The translations under genes and the position numbers were made by a program. Shown piece by piece: positions 50,748 to 59,830 of a stretch of 64,000 bases of DNA (positions are counted from its first letter, which is position 1; each line of letters starts with the position of its first letter). Location: positions 1,352,180-1,416,179 of the forward strand of contig NC_013204.1 in NCBI RefSeq assembly GCF_000024265.1. Reading direction: 5' to 3'. Below the pieces are notes generated by a model, which did not search any database, had not been told where the DNA came from, and saw only the letters and a program-made list of their open reading frames with translations. Origin of the DNA: Eggerthella lenta DSM 2243. GTDB taxonomy: Bacteria > Actinomycetota > Coriobacteriia > Coriobacteriales > Eggerthellaceae.

Positions 50748-51520
50748 TGGAGGCGCGGACGAGGCCGTTCTTCTCGGTGTTCAGAGCGGAGGTGCTGAAG
50801 GGCCGCCGCGGGGCGCCGCGCAAGGTGGCGCTGATCGCGCCGTTGCCGTTCTGCGCGCTGGGCGTGCTGTCCTCGGGCGTCATTCCTGGCACGGGCGCGA
50901 CCGGGGGTGTCGCAACGTATTTGTGGAACTTCTGGTACGTGCTCATGATGCCCGTCGCCATCGCGCTCATCTGCGTCTCGGTGGCGAACATCGACGCTCG
51001 GCAGAAGCTGCGTTCGGTGCTGGCGCTGCCGTTTCCCCCGGCGCGCACGTGGTGGGCGAAGGTGTGCTACGCGCTGGCGCTGGCGTTCGCTGCGAACCTC
51101 GCGGTGCTGGTCTGTTCGACGGCGCTTGGAGCGATGGGCGTTGATGCCCCCGGTTTTGCCGAGGGGCTGGCCGCGGCGACCATCTTGACGGTTGCGAGTT
51201 CGTGGATGGTTCCTGCGGCGCTGGCGCTGACCGTGCGGTTCGGGACGCTTGCGGGCATCGCAATTCCGGTGCTGTTGCAGCTGGGCGCGGGTATCGCGCT
51301 GTACTCGTCGGCGGCGTGGTTCGCGTTCCCGCCGGCGACGACGCTCTGCGCCGTGTCGCCGCTTCTGGGCGTGGCGCCGTCCGGCGTGCCCTTGGAGGCG
51401 GGCGAGGCGCTGGGCGCGTTCGGTTGGGAGGCCGTGGTCGGCATCGTCGTGGCCGCGGTGCTGTTCGCCGTGCTGGCATGGGCTGGGGCGACGTGGTTCT
51501 CGAAGCGTGAGGCTGCTTGA
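50744..51520 (+). CDS. lantibiotic-protection-type ABC permease (LanE-like)
   Basis: 258 aa, six membrane segments. FFSVFRAEVLKGRRGAPRKVALIAPLPFC at the N-terminus and YLWNFWYVLMMPVAIALICVSVANID with LRSVLALPFPPARTWWAKV are typical of MutE/EpiE permeases. ATG at 50744 overlaps the ATPase stop (ATGA). Confidence 0.85.
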   Translation: MMEARTRPFFSVFRAEVLKGRRGAPRKVALIAPLPFCALGVLSSGVIPGTGATGGVATYLWNFWYVLMMPVAIALICVSVANIDARQKLRSVLALPFPPARTWWAKVCYALALAFAANLAVLVCSTALGAMGVDAPGFAEGLAAATILTVASSWMVPAALALTVRFGTLAGIAIPVLLQLGAGIALYSSAAWFAFPPATTLCAVSPLLGVAPSGVPLEAGEALGAFGWEAVVGIVVAAVLFAVLAWAGATWFSKREAA

Positions 51521-52407
51521 TGGCCGGGGCGGAGGCGCGCGCGAAGGCGCGCGAGGCCGGGACGCGAACTTGCGAGGCGGAGCCCGGTCGGGCGCGCGTG
51601 ACGTTTCGGCGCGCGCTGCGCTCGGAGGCGGTTAGGATGCGCCACTCGCCGCTTGTGGTGCTGCATGTGGCGCTGGCTGTCGCGCTCGGCGCGCTGGCGG
51701 GTGCGTACTTCGCGTTCTCGGCATGGGATTCCCTGCTGGGAACCGACGCGTTCTTCCAGCTGCTCGGCGCGGGCGCGCCGCTTCTGGCGGGCATATCCTG
51801 CGGCTTGGCGGCGGATGCCGAGCAGCGGGCGGGCGAGGGCGCGAACGTGCTGGGCGTGTCGTCGAGGCGCGGCGCGCTGGCGGCGAAATTGGCGGCGCTG
51901 TTGGCGCTGTGCCTGATGGCTGCCGCTATCGCAGCCGCATTGTTCTGCGGCTCGCTGGCGCTGGCGGGCCGTTCGCTTCCCGATACGGCTGCGGTGGCGC
52001 TTGCGACGGCGGGCATCGCGCTGGGCAGTTTGTGCTCGTACGTCATCCTGTGGTGCGTCGCGCTGCGCTTCGGTCGCAACGCCTCCATCGGGATGGGGAC
52101 GCTCGGCTTCATCGCGGCGCTGACGCTGATGGGAGGGCTGGCGAACGGCTTGGTCACCGGCACGTTCAGCGGAGCGTTCAGCATCGGGGCGGCCGCGTTT
52201 GTGCCGTTCGCGTGGCCCTCGCGTCTGGCTTCGCTTCCCTTGGAGCTGTCCATCGCCGCGGGCATGGGAGCGCAGGCGCAGGTCGAGGCTCTGGTCGCGG
52301 CGTACGCGACCGTGACGTGCGCATGCACGGCTATCACGGCGGTCGTGCTGGCGGTGGCGCTGGCGGCCGCGAACCGCTTCGAGAACCCGCGTCGCAGCGG
52401 CGAATAG
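51520..52407 (+). CDS. lantibiotic-protection-type ABC permease (LanG-like)
   Basis: 295 aa, six membrane segments with a ~45-residue Ala/Arg/Glu-rich N-terminal extension (GAEARAKAREAGTRTCEAEPGRA). SEAVRMRHSPLVVLHVALAVALGALAGAYF and CGLAADAEQRAGEGANVLGVSSRRGALAAKLAALL correspond to the MutG/EpiG pattern. TGATG overlap with the preceding gene. The final part of the immunity-type exporter. Confidence 0.83.
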   Translation: MAGAEARAKAREAGTRTCEAEPGRARVTFRRALRSEAVRMRHSPLVVLHVALAVALGALAGAYFAFSAWDSLLGTDAFFQLLGAGAPLLAGISCGLAADAEQRAGEGANVLGVSSRRGALAAKLAALLALCLMAAAIAAALFCGSLALAGRSLPDTAAVALATAGIALGSLCSYVILWCVALRFGRNASIGMGTLGFIAALTLMGGLANGLVTGTFSGAFSIGAAAFVPFAWPSRLASLPLELSIAAGMGAQAQVEALVAAYATVTCACTAITAVVLAVALAAANRFENPRRSGE

Positions 52408-52475
52408 GAACGGACGACCTGAAGGAACGGGGCCGATGCCTCATGCTACACTCGTGCGAGACGGAAGGAGGAACG

Positions 52476-53138
52476 ATGGCCCGCATACTCGCGGTCGACG
52501 ACGACGAGGCGATCCGCAACCTGCTGGGACGCGTGCTGGGCAAGGACGGGCACGACGTGCGCTGCGCCGCATGCGCCGAGGAGGTGCTGGCGCTGAAGCT
52601 CGACCGCTACGATCTGGTGCTGCTGGACGTGATGATGCCGGGGACGGACGGGTTCGAGCTGTGCCGCGCCATCCGCGGCTCGGTGGACGCGCCCATCGTG
52701 TTTCTCACGGCACGAAGTTCCGAGGACGATGCCGTGTACGGCCTGGGCCTGGGGGCGGACGACTATCTGCGCAAGCCCTTCGGCGCGGCCGAGCTGCGCG
52801 CGAGGGTGGCGGCGCACCTGCGGCGGGAGCGGCGCGAGCGCAAGCACGCGCTGTCGTTCGGCGCGCTGCGTCTCGACCTCGCGTCGCGCGAGGCGTACGT
52901 GGGCGAGGCCACCGTGCCGCTGACGAAGACCGAGTTCGACGTGTGCGAGTTCCTGGCGCGCCATCCCGGCCAGGCGTTCTCGCGCGACCAGATCGTGGAG
53001 AACGTGCTGGGATGGGACGCGGAAAGCGCCGCGTCGACGATATCGGTGCATGTGGCGAACGCGCGCGCGAAACTGAAGGCGGCGGGCGCCGAGCCCATCG
53101 ACACGGTGTGGGGAGTGGGGTACAAATGGACGGCGTGA
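52476..53138 (+). CDS. OmpR/PhoB-family response regulator
   Basis: 220 aa. Receiver domain ILAVDDDEAIRNLL, phospho-acceptor Asp in DLVLLDVMMPGTDG, conserved Thr/Ala FLTAR and Lys in YLRKPFG. The C-terminal winged helix (LTKTEFDVCEFLARHPGQAFSRDQIVENVLGW ... STISVHVANARAKL ... TVWGVGYKW) is intact. AAGGAGGAA precedes the ATG. It overlaps the kinase gene by 13 bp. Confidence 0.92.
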   Translation: MARILAVDDDEAIRNLLGRVLGKDGHDVRCAACAEEVLALKLDRYDLVLLDVMMPGTDGFELCRAIRGSVDAPIVFLTARSSEDDAVYGLGLGADDYLRKPFGAAELRARVAAHLRRERRERKHALSFGALRLDLASREAYVGEATVPLTKTEFDVCEFLARHPGQAFSRDQIVENVLGWDAESAASTISVHVANARAKLKAAGAEPIDTVWGVGYKWTA

Positions 53139-54625
53139 GGCGGGACGCGCGGACGCATGGAGCGCTCGGCGCGAGCCGCGGCCGCGGACGCAGGTTTCCC
53201 TTGGGCGCGCTCATCCTGCGCTACTTCGCCTACGTGCTGGCCGCGCTGCTGGCGCTGGCGCTGGCCGCGTACGCAGCGTTCGGCTTGCTCGTCGGAAGCG
53301 GGACGGTGCTTCTGGCGAACTACGGCGATACGGCCCTGGACGAGACGTCGGCGCAGCTCGCCGCGCTGCCCTCCGCCGATGCCGACGCGATCGACGCCGC
53401 CGTGCCCTCGGCGTACAGGTGGGCGCTGTTCTCGCCGGACGGCGCGTATGCGGCCGGCGACGTTGCCTCGGGTGCGGTCGACGATGCCCGCGCGGCTGCG
53501 TTCGACGGCCTGGCCATCGATTACGAGACGTTTGGCATGACGCGGTACGAGCCGGTGACCTTGGCCGACGGCTCGGTATGCGTGCTCGTGTACCAGTATC
53601 TGCCGCAGTTCGCCTCGAAGGATCTGCGCGACGCGCTGCCGAACCCGCAGAACCTGCTGCTGGGCGCGCTCGCCGTGCTGTCGGTGCTGACGCTGGTGGG
53701 CATCGCCGCGCGCGCCGCACGGGTGATCTCGCGCAAGATGGAGCCGCTCGCGGACGCCGTGCGGCGCATCGAGGAGCGCGACCTCGACTTCGAGGTTGCC
53801 TCGTCGCGCGTGCGCGAGATCGACGACGTGCTGGCCGCGATGGACGGCATGCGCGCCTCGCTCAAGGACTCGCTGGAGGCGCAGTGGCGGGGCGAGCAGG
53901 CGCAGCGCGAGCAGATCGCCGCGCTGGCGCACGATTTGAAGACGCCGCTCACCGTGGTGCGCGGCAACGTCGACCTGCTGTTGGAGGGCGAGCTCTCGGG
54001 CGAGCAGCGCGCGTGCGCGGCCGACGTCGCCGAGGGCGCGCGCCAGATGGGAACGTACGTGTCCGCGCTCATCGACGCGTCGCTGGGCGTGGGCGCGTCG
54101 TTCGCGCCGAAGGAGGCGCGGCTGCGGCCGCTGCTCGAGCGCTTGCGAGCGCAGGTCGAGGCGCTGGCGGCGGCGAGCGGCGTGCGCGTCGCCTGGAGCG
54201 AGGGCGCGGACCTGCCCGCGATGATGCTGTTGGACGAGGCGCTGGTGGAGCGGGCGGTGGCGAACGTGGCGGCGAACGCCGTCGAGCATGCGCCGGCCGG
54301 GTCGTCGGTTGCGGTGGACGTGCGGGCAGACGTCGCCGCCGGCTGCTTGGCGCTGAGCGTGGCCGACGAGGGTCCGGGCTTCTCGTCGGAGGCTTTGCGC
54401 CGCGGCTGCGAGCGCTTCTACCAGGGCGATGCCGCACGCGCGGCGCGCGGCCACAGCGGCCTCGGGCTCCACGTCGCCGCCGAGACAGCCGCGCGCCATG
54501 GCGGCTCGGTGGAATTGGCCAACCGCAGCGCCGCCGAGGGCGGCGGCGCGCGGGCGACGTTGCGGTTGCCGCTGGGCCATGCGACGCCGCAGGAGCCGGC
54601 CGGGCCGACGGGCTACGCGGAGTAG
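53126..54625 (+). CDS. sensor histidine kinase
   Basis: 499 aa. Two membrane segments (LILRYFAYVLAALLALALAAY and LLLGALAVLSVLTLVGIAARA) flank an extracytoplasmic domain of about 130 residues. The cytoplasmic part has a HAMP-like linker, H-box ALAHDLKTPLTVVRGN (phospho-His), N-box AVANVAANAVEHAP, VADEGPGFS and GHSGLGLHVA. With the preceding regulator it probably senses an antimicrobial peptide and controls the ABC exporter. GGGAGTGGGG precedes the ATG. Confidence 0.9.
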   Translation: MDGVRRDARTHGALGASRGRGRRFPLGALILRYFAYVLAALLALALAAYAAFGLLVGSGTVLLANYGDTALDETSAQLAALPSADADAIDAAVPSAYRWALFSPDGAYAAGDVASGAVDDARAAAFDGLAIDYETFGMTRYEPVTLADGSVCVLVYQYLPQFASKDLRDALPNPQNLLLGALAVLSVLTLVGIAARAARVISRKMEPLADAVRRIEERDLDFEVASSRVREIDDVLAAMDGMRASLKDSLEAQWRGEQAQREQIAALAHDLKTPLTVVRGNVDLLLEGELSGEQRACAADVAEGARQMGTYVSALIDASLGVGASFAPKEARLRPLLERLRAQVEALAAASGVRVAWSEGADLPAMMLLDEALVERAVANVAANAVEHAPAGSSVAVDVRADVAAGCLALSVADEGPGFSSEALRRGCERFYQGDAARAARGHSGLGLHVAAETAARHGGSVELANRSAAEGGGARATLRLPLGHATPQEPAGPTGYAE

Positions 54626-54699
54626 AGCCCGTCCTTGTTGAAGCGGTACCACGACTCGACGGCCTCCTCGGGCTTCCTTGCGGGCAGCGCGTCGGGCTG
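54613..54699 (-). pseudogene. C-terminal remnant of an unidentified minus-strand gene
   Basis: About 28 codons read ALPARKPEEAVESWYRFNKD and end GLYSA with a stop overlapping the kinase gene end. The wording is protein-like, unlike the surrounding frames, but no start exists: upstream the frame runs into the family B element at 54704. Likely the stub of a gene disrupted or deleted at the element. Confidence 0.4.
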
Positions 54700-54703
54700 G
54701 AAA

Positions 54704-54863
54704 GGCGAAAAACTATCGAATTCGGAAGAGGTCGCGCATTTCGTGAGGGGCGGCCTCGCTCTGTCGGAAAAGCCCCCTTCTATGAGCAGGCGTTATGGAG
54801 AAGAGGGTTTTTCGGCGCCCCGCAGGTTGGCCCGCAGGCTTCCGAATTCGATAGTTTTTCGCC
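54704..54863. repeat. 160-bp inverted-repeat element, family B copy 2
   Basis: Perfect 25-bp arms (54704-54728 and 54839-54863), GGCGAAAAACTATCGAATTC then GGAAG. They match the arms of the element at 33161-33336. The gene-free stretch 54700-55267 contains this and one further inverted repeat and no supportable gene. Confidence 0.78.
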
Positions 54864-54926
54864 ATCGCGTGCGCTGCCGGATGCTCGGGCGCGCCGGCGC
54901 TCGGTTAGTCGGCGGGCTCGACCTTC

Positions 54927-55079
54927 CGTGCACGGTTTTCTACGAAATGCTGCAAGCTTCCTTTGCGTGCCTTCCGCATTCTTCCGGTTGCGAACGTTTC
55001 CCCAGGTCGCGTTTGTCGTGTCGCTCCGCGCGTCTTCAGCTCTCTCGAAAACGCAACATTTCGTTCGAAACCGTGCACG
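54927..55079. repeat. 153-bp inverted-repeat element, family C
   Basis: 27-bp arms (54927-54953 and 55053-55079; 23 of 27 pair) begin CGTGCACGGTTT. Interior about 99 bp. Same design as families A and B but unrelated in sequence; no second copy in the window. Confidence 0.65.
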
Positions 55080-55267
55080 AGCCGGGAGGGCGGATTCTTC
55101 CGATCGGGCGCCGAGGTCCGAGGGCGGGGACAAGGCTCGGAGGAGGGTCTTTCGCACTCGCTCGGTTGACGCGCGCCCGGGAAAGTCAACCGATGCTCGC
55201 TTGCGTCAACCGATCGCGTTCCCCATACTGTAGGGCAGGGCGCGCCGAGCGGGAGAAGGAGCCTTGC

Positions 55268-56386
55268 ATGGACGACATTAACTTGGGAGCCGCCATCGCG
55301 CGCGAGCGCCGTGCGGCGCAGGTGACGCAGGGCGAGCTGGCCGCGCACCTGGGCGTGACGAAGGCGGCCGTGTCGAAGTGGGAGCTGGAGCAAAGCATGC
55401 CCGACCTGGCTCTGCTGCCGCGCATCGCCGCCTACTTCGACCTCACGCTGGACGAGCTGTTCGACTATCGGCCGCAGCTGGTGGGCGACAATCTGCAAGG
55501 CGCCTACCTGAGGCTGCTCGCGCAGTTCGACGAAGATCCCGAAGCCGCTTTCGCGAACGCCGAGGACCTCGTCCGTTCGCACTACTCCTGCTGGCCCGCG
55601 CTGCAGCAGATGGGCATGCTCTACGCGCAGCGCGCAACCCTCGACCCCGACCGCGCCGAGCCCTTGGCCGCGCGCGCAGCCGAGCTGTTCGAGCGCGTCG
55701 AGCGGCATGCCGACGACGTGGAGCTGGTGCGCGCCGCGCGGATGATGCGCGCTTCCGTCATGAGCGTGCAGGGTGACTTGGACGGATGCATCGCCCTGTT
55801 CGAAAGCCTCAAGCCCGACAGGACGACGGCGAACATCGATCTCATGCTGGCCAGCATGTACCAGCAGAGAGGCGACCTTGACGCCGGCTTGAAGCTGTTC
55901 CAAGAATCGATGGGCTGGTGCGTGATGAACGCCATAAGCTGCGTCTCGGCGCAGATCCCGCTGTACGCCGACGACGCCGAGCACCTGGAGGCGCTCCTGC
56001 GGGCCGGCGAAGGCGTGCTTTCCGGGTTCGATTTGCAGAACCAGAGCCCGATGACGGTGCTCACGTTCTGCACGAACGCATCTTCCGCGTGTTTGCAGGC
56101 GGGCGACGAGGATCGAGCCGCGAGCTATCTCGAGCGCTTTACGTCTTTGCTGGAGGAGCTTGACGCGCGCATGCTGGTGTACGGCCGGAACCAGAGCGCG
56201 CTGTACGATCGGGCGCCCGAGCTTTGGAGCGTCGATCCCGGCCAGGAGCATATCGCGGAAACCCGGTTTGGCGCGATCGACTTCAGGCGGCAGTGCGCGC
56301 AGATGGTGGCAGCGCAGCCCGTCTGGGCCGAACGTGCCGGCGATTCGCGTTTCAAGCCGCTGTTCGATCGACTGGAGGCCCTATGA
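55268..56386 (+). CDS. XRE-family regulator with helical (TPR-like) C-terminal domain
   Basis: 372 aa. HTH at residues 6-60 (RRAAQVTQGELAAHLGVTKAAVSKWE, cited in pieces: TQGELAAHLGVT and KAAVSKWELEQSMPDL). The rest is a series of helical pairs (LLAQFDEDPEAAFANAEDLV, RMMRASVMSVQGDLDGCIALFE, LASMYQQRGDLDAGLKLFQES) resembling TPR/solenoid sensors. The stop overlaps the ABC ATPase start (ATGA), so regulator and transporter are translationally coupled; it probably controls this operon. Confidence 0.85.
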   Translation: MDDINLGAAIARERRAAQVTQGELAAHLGVTKAAVSKWELEQSMPDLALLPRIAAYFDLTLDELFDYRPQLVGDNLQGAYLRLLAQFDEDPEAAFANAEDLVRSHYSCWPALQQMGMLYAQRATLDPDRAEPLAARAAELFERVERHADDVELVRAARMMRASVMSVQGDLDGCIALFESLKPDRTTANIDLMLASMYQQRGDLDAGLKLFQESMGWCVMNAISCVSAQIPLYADDAEHLEALLRAGEGVLSGFDLQNQSPMTVLTFCTNASSACLQAGDEDRAASYLERFTSLLEELDARMLVYGRNQSALYDRAPELWSVDPGQEHIAETRFGAIDFRRQCAQMVAAQPVWAERAGDSRFKPLFDRLEAL

Positions 56387-57102
56387 GCGAAGCGGACGTG
56401 CTGTATGTGGAGGACTTGGCCTATCGCTATGGCAAGACGGAGGTGTTCGCCGGCGCGTCGCTTTCGTTGCGGGCGGGCGAGGTCGCGTTTCTCACCGGGC
56501 CGAACGGGGCAGGTAAGTCGACGCTTCTGCGCTGCCTGGCCGGCTGGGACGCGCCTGCCGAGGGGCGGGTGGAGCTGTGCGGGAAGCGCTTCGACGGCGC
56601 GGATCGCGCGCAGCGAAGCCTGCTGGCCTTCGTGCCCGACGTCCCCTCGTTCTACGACGACCTTACAGCGGGCGAGCATATCCGCTTCGTGCGGCAGGCG
56701 AACCGTATGAGCGCCGACGACGACCCGTCGGAGCGGCTCATGGCTCTCTTCGGCCTCGACGGCCATCGCGACCAGCTGCCCTCGGCATACTCGCGCGGCA
56801 TGCGTCAGAAACTGGCGCTCGTGCTGGCCTTCGCCCGCGCGCCGCGCTTGCTGCTGCTCGACGAACCGTACGGGCCGCTCGACCCGGACGCCTCCGGGGT
56901 GTTGAGCGGGCTTATCGAGGAAGCGCGCAGCGCCGGCGCGGCCGTGCTGGCCAGTTGCCATCATGACGTGCCCAATCTGCGGCCGGACGCGCTGCTGCGT
57001 CTGGAAGACGGCCGCCTCGCCGTGCTCGATGCGCGTGACGGAGGCGAAGACCGCATGGTGCGGAACGCGTTCGGCGCGAGCTTCGGAGGCGACGATGCAT
57101 GA
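56383..57102 (+). CDS. ABC transporter ATP-binding protein
   Basis: 239 aa. Walker A GPNGAGKSTLLRCLAGWD, Q-loop/TAGEHIRFVRQ region, signature-like YSRGMRQKLALVLAF (SRGMRQ in place of LSGGQ), Walker B LLLLDEPYGPLDP and the switch His in ASCHHD. It is an ABC-2/CcmA-like ATPase partnered with the large membrane protein that overlaps it by 8 bp. Confidence 0.87.
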   Translation: MSEADVLYVEDLAYRYGKTEVFAGASLSLRAGEVAFLTGPNGAGKSTLLRCLAGWDAPAEGRVELCGKRFDGADRAQRSLLAFVPDVPSFYDDLTAGEHIRFVRQANRMSADDDPSERLMALFGLDGHRDQLPSAYSRGMRQKLALVLAFARAPRLLLLDEPYGPLDPDASGVLSGLIEEARSAGAAVLASCHHDVPNLRPDALLRLEDGRLAVLDARDGGEDRMVRNAFGASFGGDDA

Positions 57103-58603
57103 CGTTCGCCTGCTGCTGTGGCTGAGAGCGCGGCATGCGCGCTCGGCTCTGAACCGAACCTTGCACCTCGTGGGCGCCGGCGTCGACGACGGCGGCTGGG
57201 GAGAGCGCGCTTACCAGCTGTACGCGGTGGGCATCATGCTCGTGTGGGCCGCGCTCATGGCCGCAGCGCTCGTCGATGCGATCCAGGGGGTCTTCGTCGG
57301 CCTCGCCGCCGCCGTATGCTCGCTCGCGGTTCAGGGGGCGCTGCTCGCGGTGGCGCTCGTCCTGCTGCGCGTCGGCATCGCGGGCGCGCGCACGACGCCG
57401 TTGAAGCTGTCGCATCCCGACATAGCCTATCTGGCGGCCAGCGCGGTGAGCGCGCGGGCGCTCGCGGGCGTGTCGGCCGGAGTGCAAGCTTTCGCAGGCG
57501 CGGCTGCCGGGGCGGCGCTAGGGTTTCTGCTGGGCGTGGGGTTGGAGAGCGCGTCCGTGCTCGCGGGCGCGCCGGCCGCGGTGGCGCTCGCAGGTGCGGC
57601 GCTGGCTGCGGCCGCGGTTGCGCTTGGCTGGGTCGTAGGTTTCGTCCGGCTGGCAAGCGACGGCTGGAGCGGATGGCGCACGGCTGCGGCCGCATTCGTT
57701 CTCGTGGCGTTTGCCGTTTCCTGGTGCGGCGTCGCGCTGGCCGCGGGCGCTGATGCGCTGTTGGCTCCTGCGACGTTCGCGGTTCTTTCCGTGGGCGGAT
57801 TCCTCGTCCTCGCCGTCGCGGCGATCGCCCTCGCCTTGCTTGCGCCGCGCGTGGATATGACGCGCGTCATCGACGAGAACTCCCTGCATGCCGATCTCTG
57901 CCGGTTCGGCATGCTGTCGCCCCTCGACCGCAACGACATCGCCGAATACCAGCGTCGCCGCAAGCTGGCCGACCGTCCCGTGCGGTTCTCCCTGCCGCGC
58001 GGGGAGGGCCGCCTCGCCCTCGTGCAGCGCGCCGCGCTGTCGCATGCACGCCAGTACGACGGCTTTGCGAGCCTCGTGATGCAAGGGGCGTTCGTCGTGC
58101 CGCTCGGGGTGCTCGCGCTCCTCGGCGCGGGCGGCCCCGTGCTGTTCGTGTTCTGGCTGCCGGTGGCCGTTCTCATGCCGCAGGGCGTGCGCGAGGCCAC
58201 GCGGGCGTTTCGGGACGACGCGCGCAATCGCCTCGTGCGCGACCGTCTGCCGTTCGGCGTGCTCGAACTGCTGGCATTCGACACGCTGCCCGCGTTCGCC
58301 GCCACGACCTTGCTCGCGTGCGGCGCCGTGGCCGCGACGCTTCCCGCCGGCACGTCGCTTCCTCTCGCGCTTGCGCTTGCGGTGCTGGTCGGCGCCGCAT
58401 CGCTGCTCTGCTGCGGCCTCGATGCCGTGCGTCTGTTCCCGGGCGGCCCGCGTTTGTGCTACGAGTACGGCGCGCTTGCGCTGGTGGGCGTGGGATTCGC
58501 GCTTTCGCTGTTCGCGTCGGCGGCCGTCGCGGCGATGGGTATGGCGCTCTTTGCCGCGGCGGTTGCCCTCGTCGTGCGCTTCGGTTCGGAATGCATGCGC
58601 TGA
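57095..58603 (+). CDS. polytopic membrane protein, presumed partner of the ABC ATPase
   Basis: 502 aa with about 12 hydrophobic segments, very Ala/Val/Leu-rich. A cytoplasmic loop in the middle (RVIDENSLHADLCRFGMLSPLDRNDIAEYQRRRKLADRP) separates two halves. It shows no recognisable ABC permease motif, but gene coupling with the ATPase makes it the likely transmembrane component. Substrate unknown. Confidence 0.78.
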   Translation: MHDVRLLLWLRARHARSALNRTLHLVGAGVDDGGWGERAYQLYAVGIMLVWAALMAAALVDAIQGVFVGLAAAVCSLAVQGALLAVALVLLRVGIAGARTTPLKLSHPDIAYLAASAVSARALAGVSAGVQAFAGAAAGAALGFLLGVGLESASVLAGAPAAVALAGAALAAAAVALGWVVGFVRLASDGWSGWRTAAAAFVLVAFAVSWCGVALAAGADALLAPATFAVLSVGGFLVLAVAAIALALLAPRVDMTRVIDENSLHADLCRFGMLSPLDRNDIAEYQRRRKLADRPVRFSLPRGEGRLALVQRAALSHARQYDGFASLVMQGAFVVPLGVLALLGAGGPVLFVFWLPVAVLMPQGVREATRAFRDDARNRLVRDRLPFGVLELLAFDTLPAFAATTLLACGAVAATLPAGTSLPLALALAVLVGAASLLCCGLDAVRLFPGGPRLCYEYGALALVGVGFALSLFASAAVAAMGMALFAAAVALVVRFGSECMR

Positions 58604-58735
58604 ACGCGTCCCCGTCCTGGATGGGATTCCGCATACGACCCCCAAGCGCAGGCGAGCGGCGGCGCGCTGCGAGCTCGAGTTCGGCCGACGACGACCCTCC
58701 GAGCCGCGCTCGCGCGCCGAGGTCGTCGAGCGCGA

Positions 58736-59719
58736 TCAGCGGCGGGGCGCTTCTCGCCCAACGCGTCGCGCGGCCGCCGCGAGGCGCCGGGCGCGGCACC
58801 CGGCGCCTCGCCCTTCGCCGATGTCCGACCTGCGCCCTAAGTGGGGCAGCTGCGAGATCACGATGCCGGCCAGGATGGCAACGACGCCGGCGACCTGGAG
58901 TGCTTCAACCGGCTCGCCCAGCACGAGCGTCGACAGGGCGATGCCGCAGGGAAGCTCGGAGGATGCCATGATGGCAGCCAGCCCCGGTGTCAGGTGCGGC
59001 GTGGCGATGCCGAACAGCGCTACCGGCACGAACAGCGCGCATAGTCCCAGAACGAGGCCGAACTTCCAGATGCCGTCCTGCAGAACGCCGCTTGCGAAGT
59101 AGTCGGGGCACAGCGCGAAGCCCAGCGCGCACGCGCCCAGGCACACGACGAGCCCGCGCTGAACGGACGGCATGCCGCGCCCGACGCGGCTCGAGAAGAA
59201 CATGAAGAAGGTGCAGCTGACGGCCGAGAGCAGCCCGCATGCGATGCCGATGGGGTCAAGAGCGCCCACCGATTCGGAGAACATGCCGCTGGCCATGAGC
59301 GTTCCGCCCAGGATAACAGCCGCCGCTGCCGCCTCGGCCGCACGCGGGCGTCTACGCATGACCACCAGCTGGACGACGATGCCCATCCAGGTGAACTGGA
59401 AAAGCAGCGTGATGGCTACCGAAACAGGCAGCAGGGTGAGCGCGTAGTTGTACAGCACGGTGCCGATGCACGTGTTCAGTCCCAGAGCCAAAAGAGCTAT
59501 CGTCTGTTTGAGGGAAAGCGGGACCAGACGCTTGCCGCGCGCTCGCTGCACGAGCAGCGCGACTGCGAACAAAAGCGCTGCGAACAACGCCTGGCTCGCT
59601 ACCACCTGGGTCCAGGTGAAGCCTGCGGCGTACGTTATCTTCACCGTGGTCGTTTGGGCGCCGTAGCTGGCTCCGGCCAAGAATACGATACCGGAGTATC
59701 TCAAGGTGTTCTTTTCCAT
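58736..59719 (-). CDS. DMT superfamily (EamA) transporter
   Basis: 327 aa with ten membrane segments. FLAGASYGAQTTTVKITYAAGFTWTQVVASQALFAALL, LGLNTCIGTVLYNYALTLLPVSVAITLLFQFTWMG and the second-repeat LTPGLAAIMASSELPCGIALSTLVLGEPVE follow the EamA pattern. Convergent with the ABC operon (132 bp apart). Weak ribosome site. Confidence 0.85.
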   Translation of the reverse strand: MEKNTLRYSGIVFLAGASYGAQTTTVKITYAAGFTWTQVVASQALFAALLFAVALLVQRARGKRLVPLSLKQTIALLALGLNTCIGTVLYNYALTLLPVSVAITLLFQFTWMGIVVQLVVMRRRPRAAEAAAAAVILGGTLMASGMFSESVGALDPIGIACGLLSAVSCTFFMFFSSRVGRGMPSVQRGLVVCLGACALGFALCPDYFASGVLQDGIWKFGLVLGLCALFVPVALFGIATPHLTPGLAAIMASSELPCGIALSTLVLGEPVEALQVAGVVAILAGIVISQLPHLGRRSDIGEGRGAGCRARRLAAAARRVGREAPRR

Positions 59720-59830
59720 GAGGCCATTCTAACGTACGGCGAGACCTTTCAAATGCTCGATGCCTCGCACGTCGTCGGGTACAATGAAACGCGGACTAGA
59801 AGGAACAGGGAAGACGAAGGAGAGCGAATC

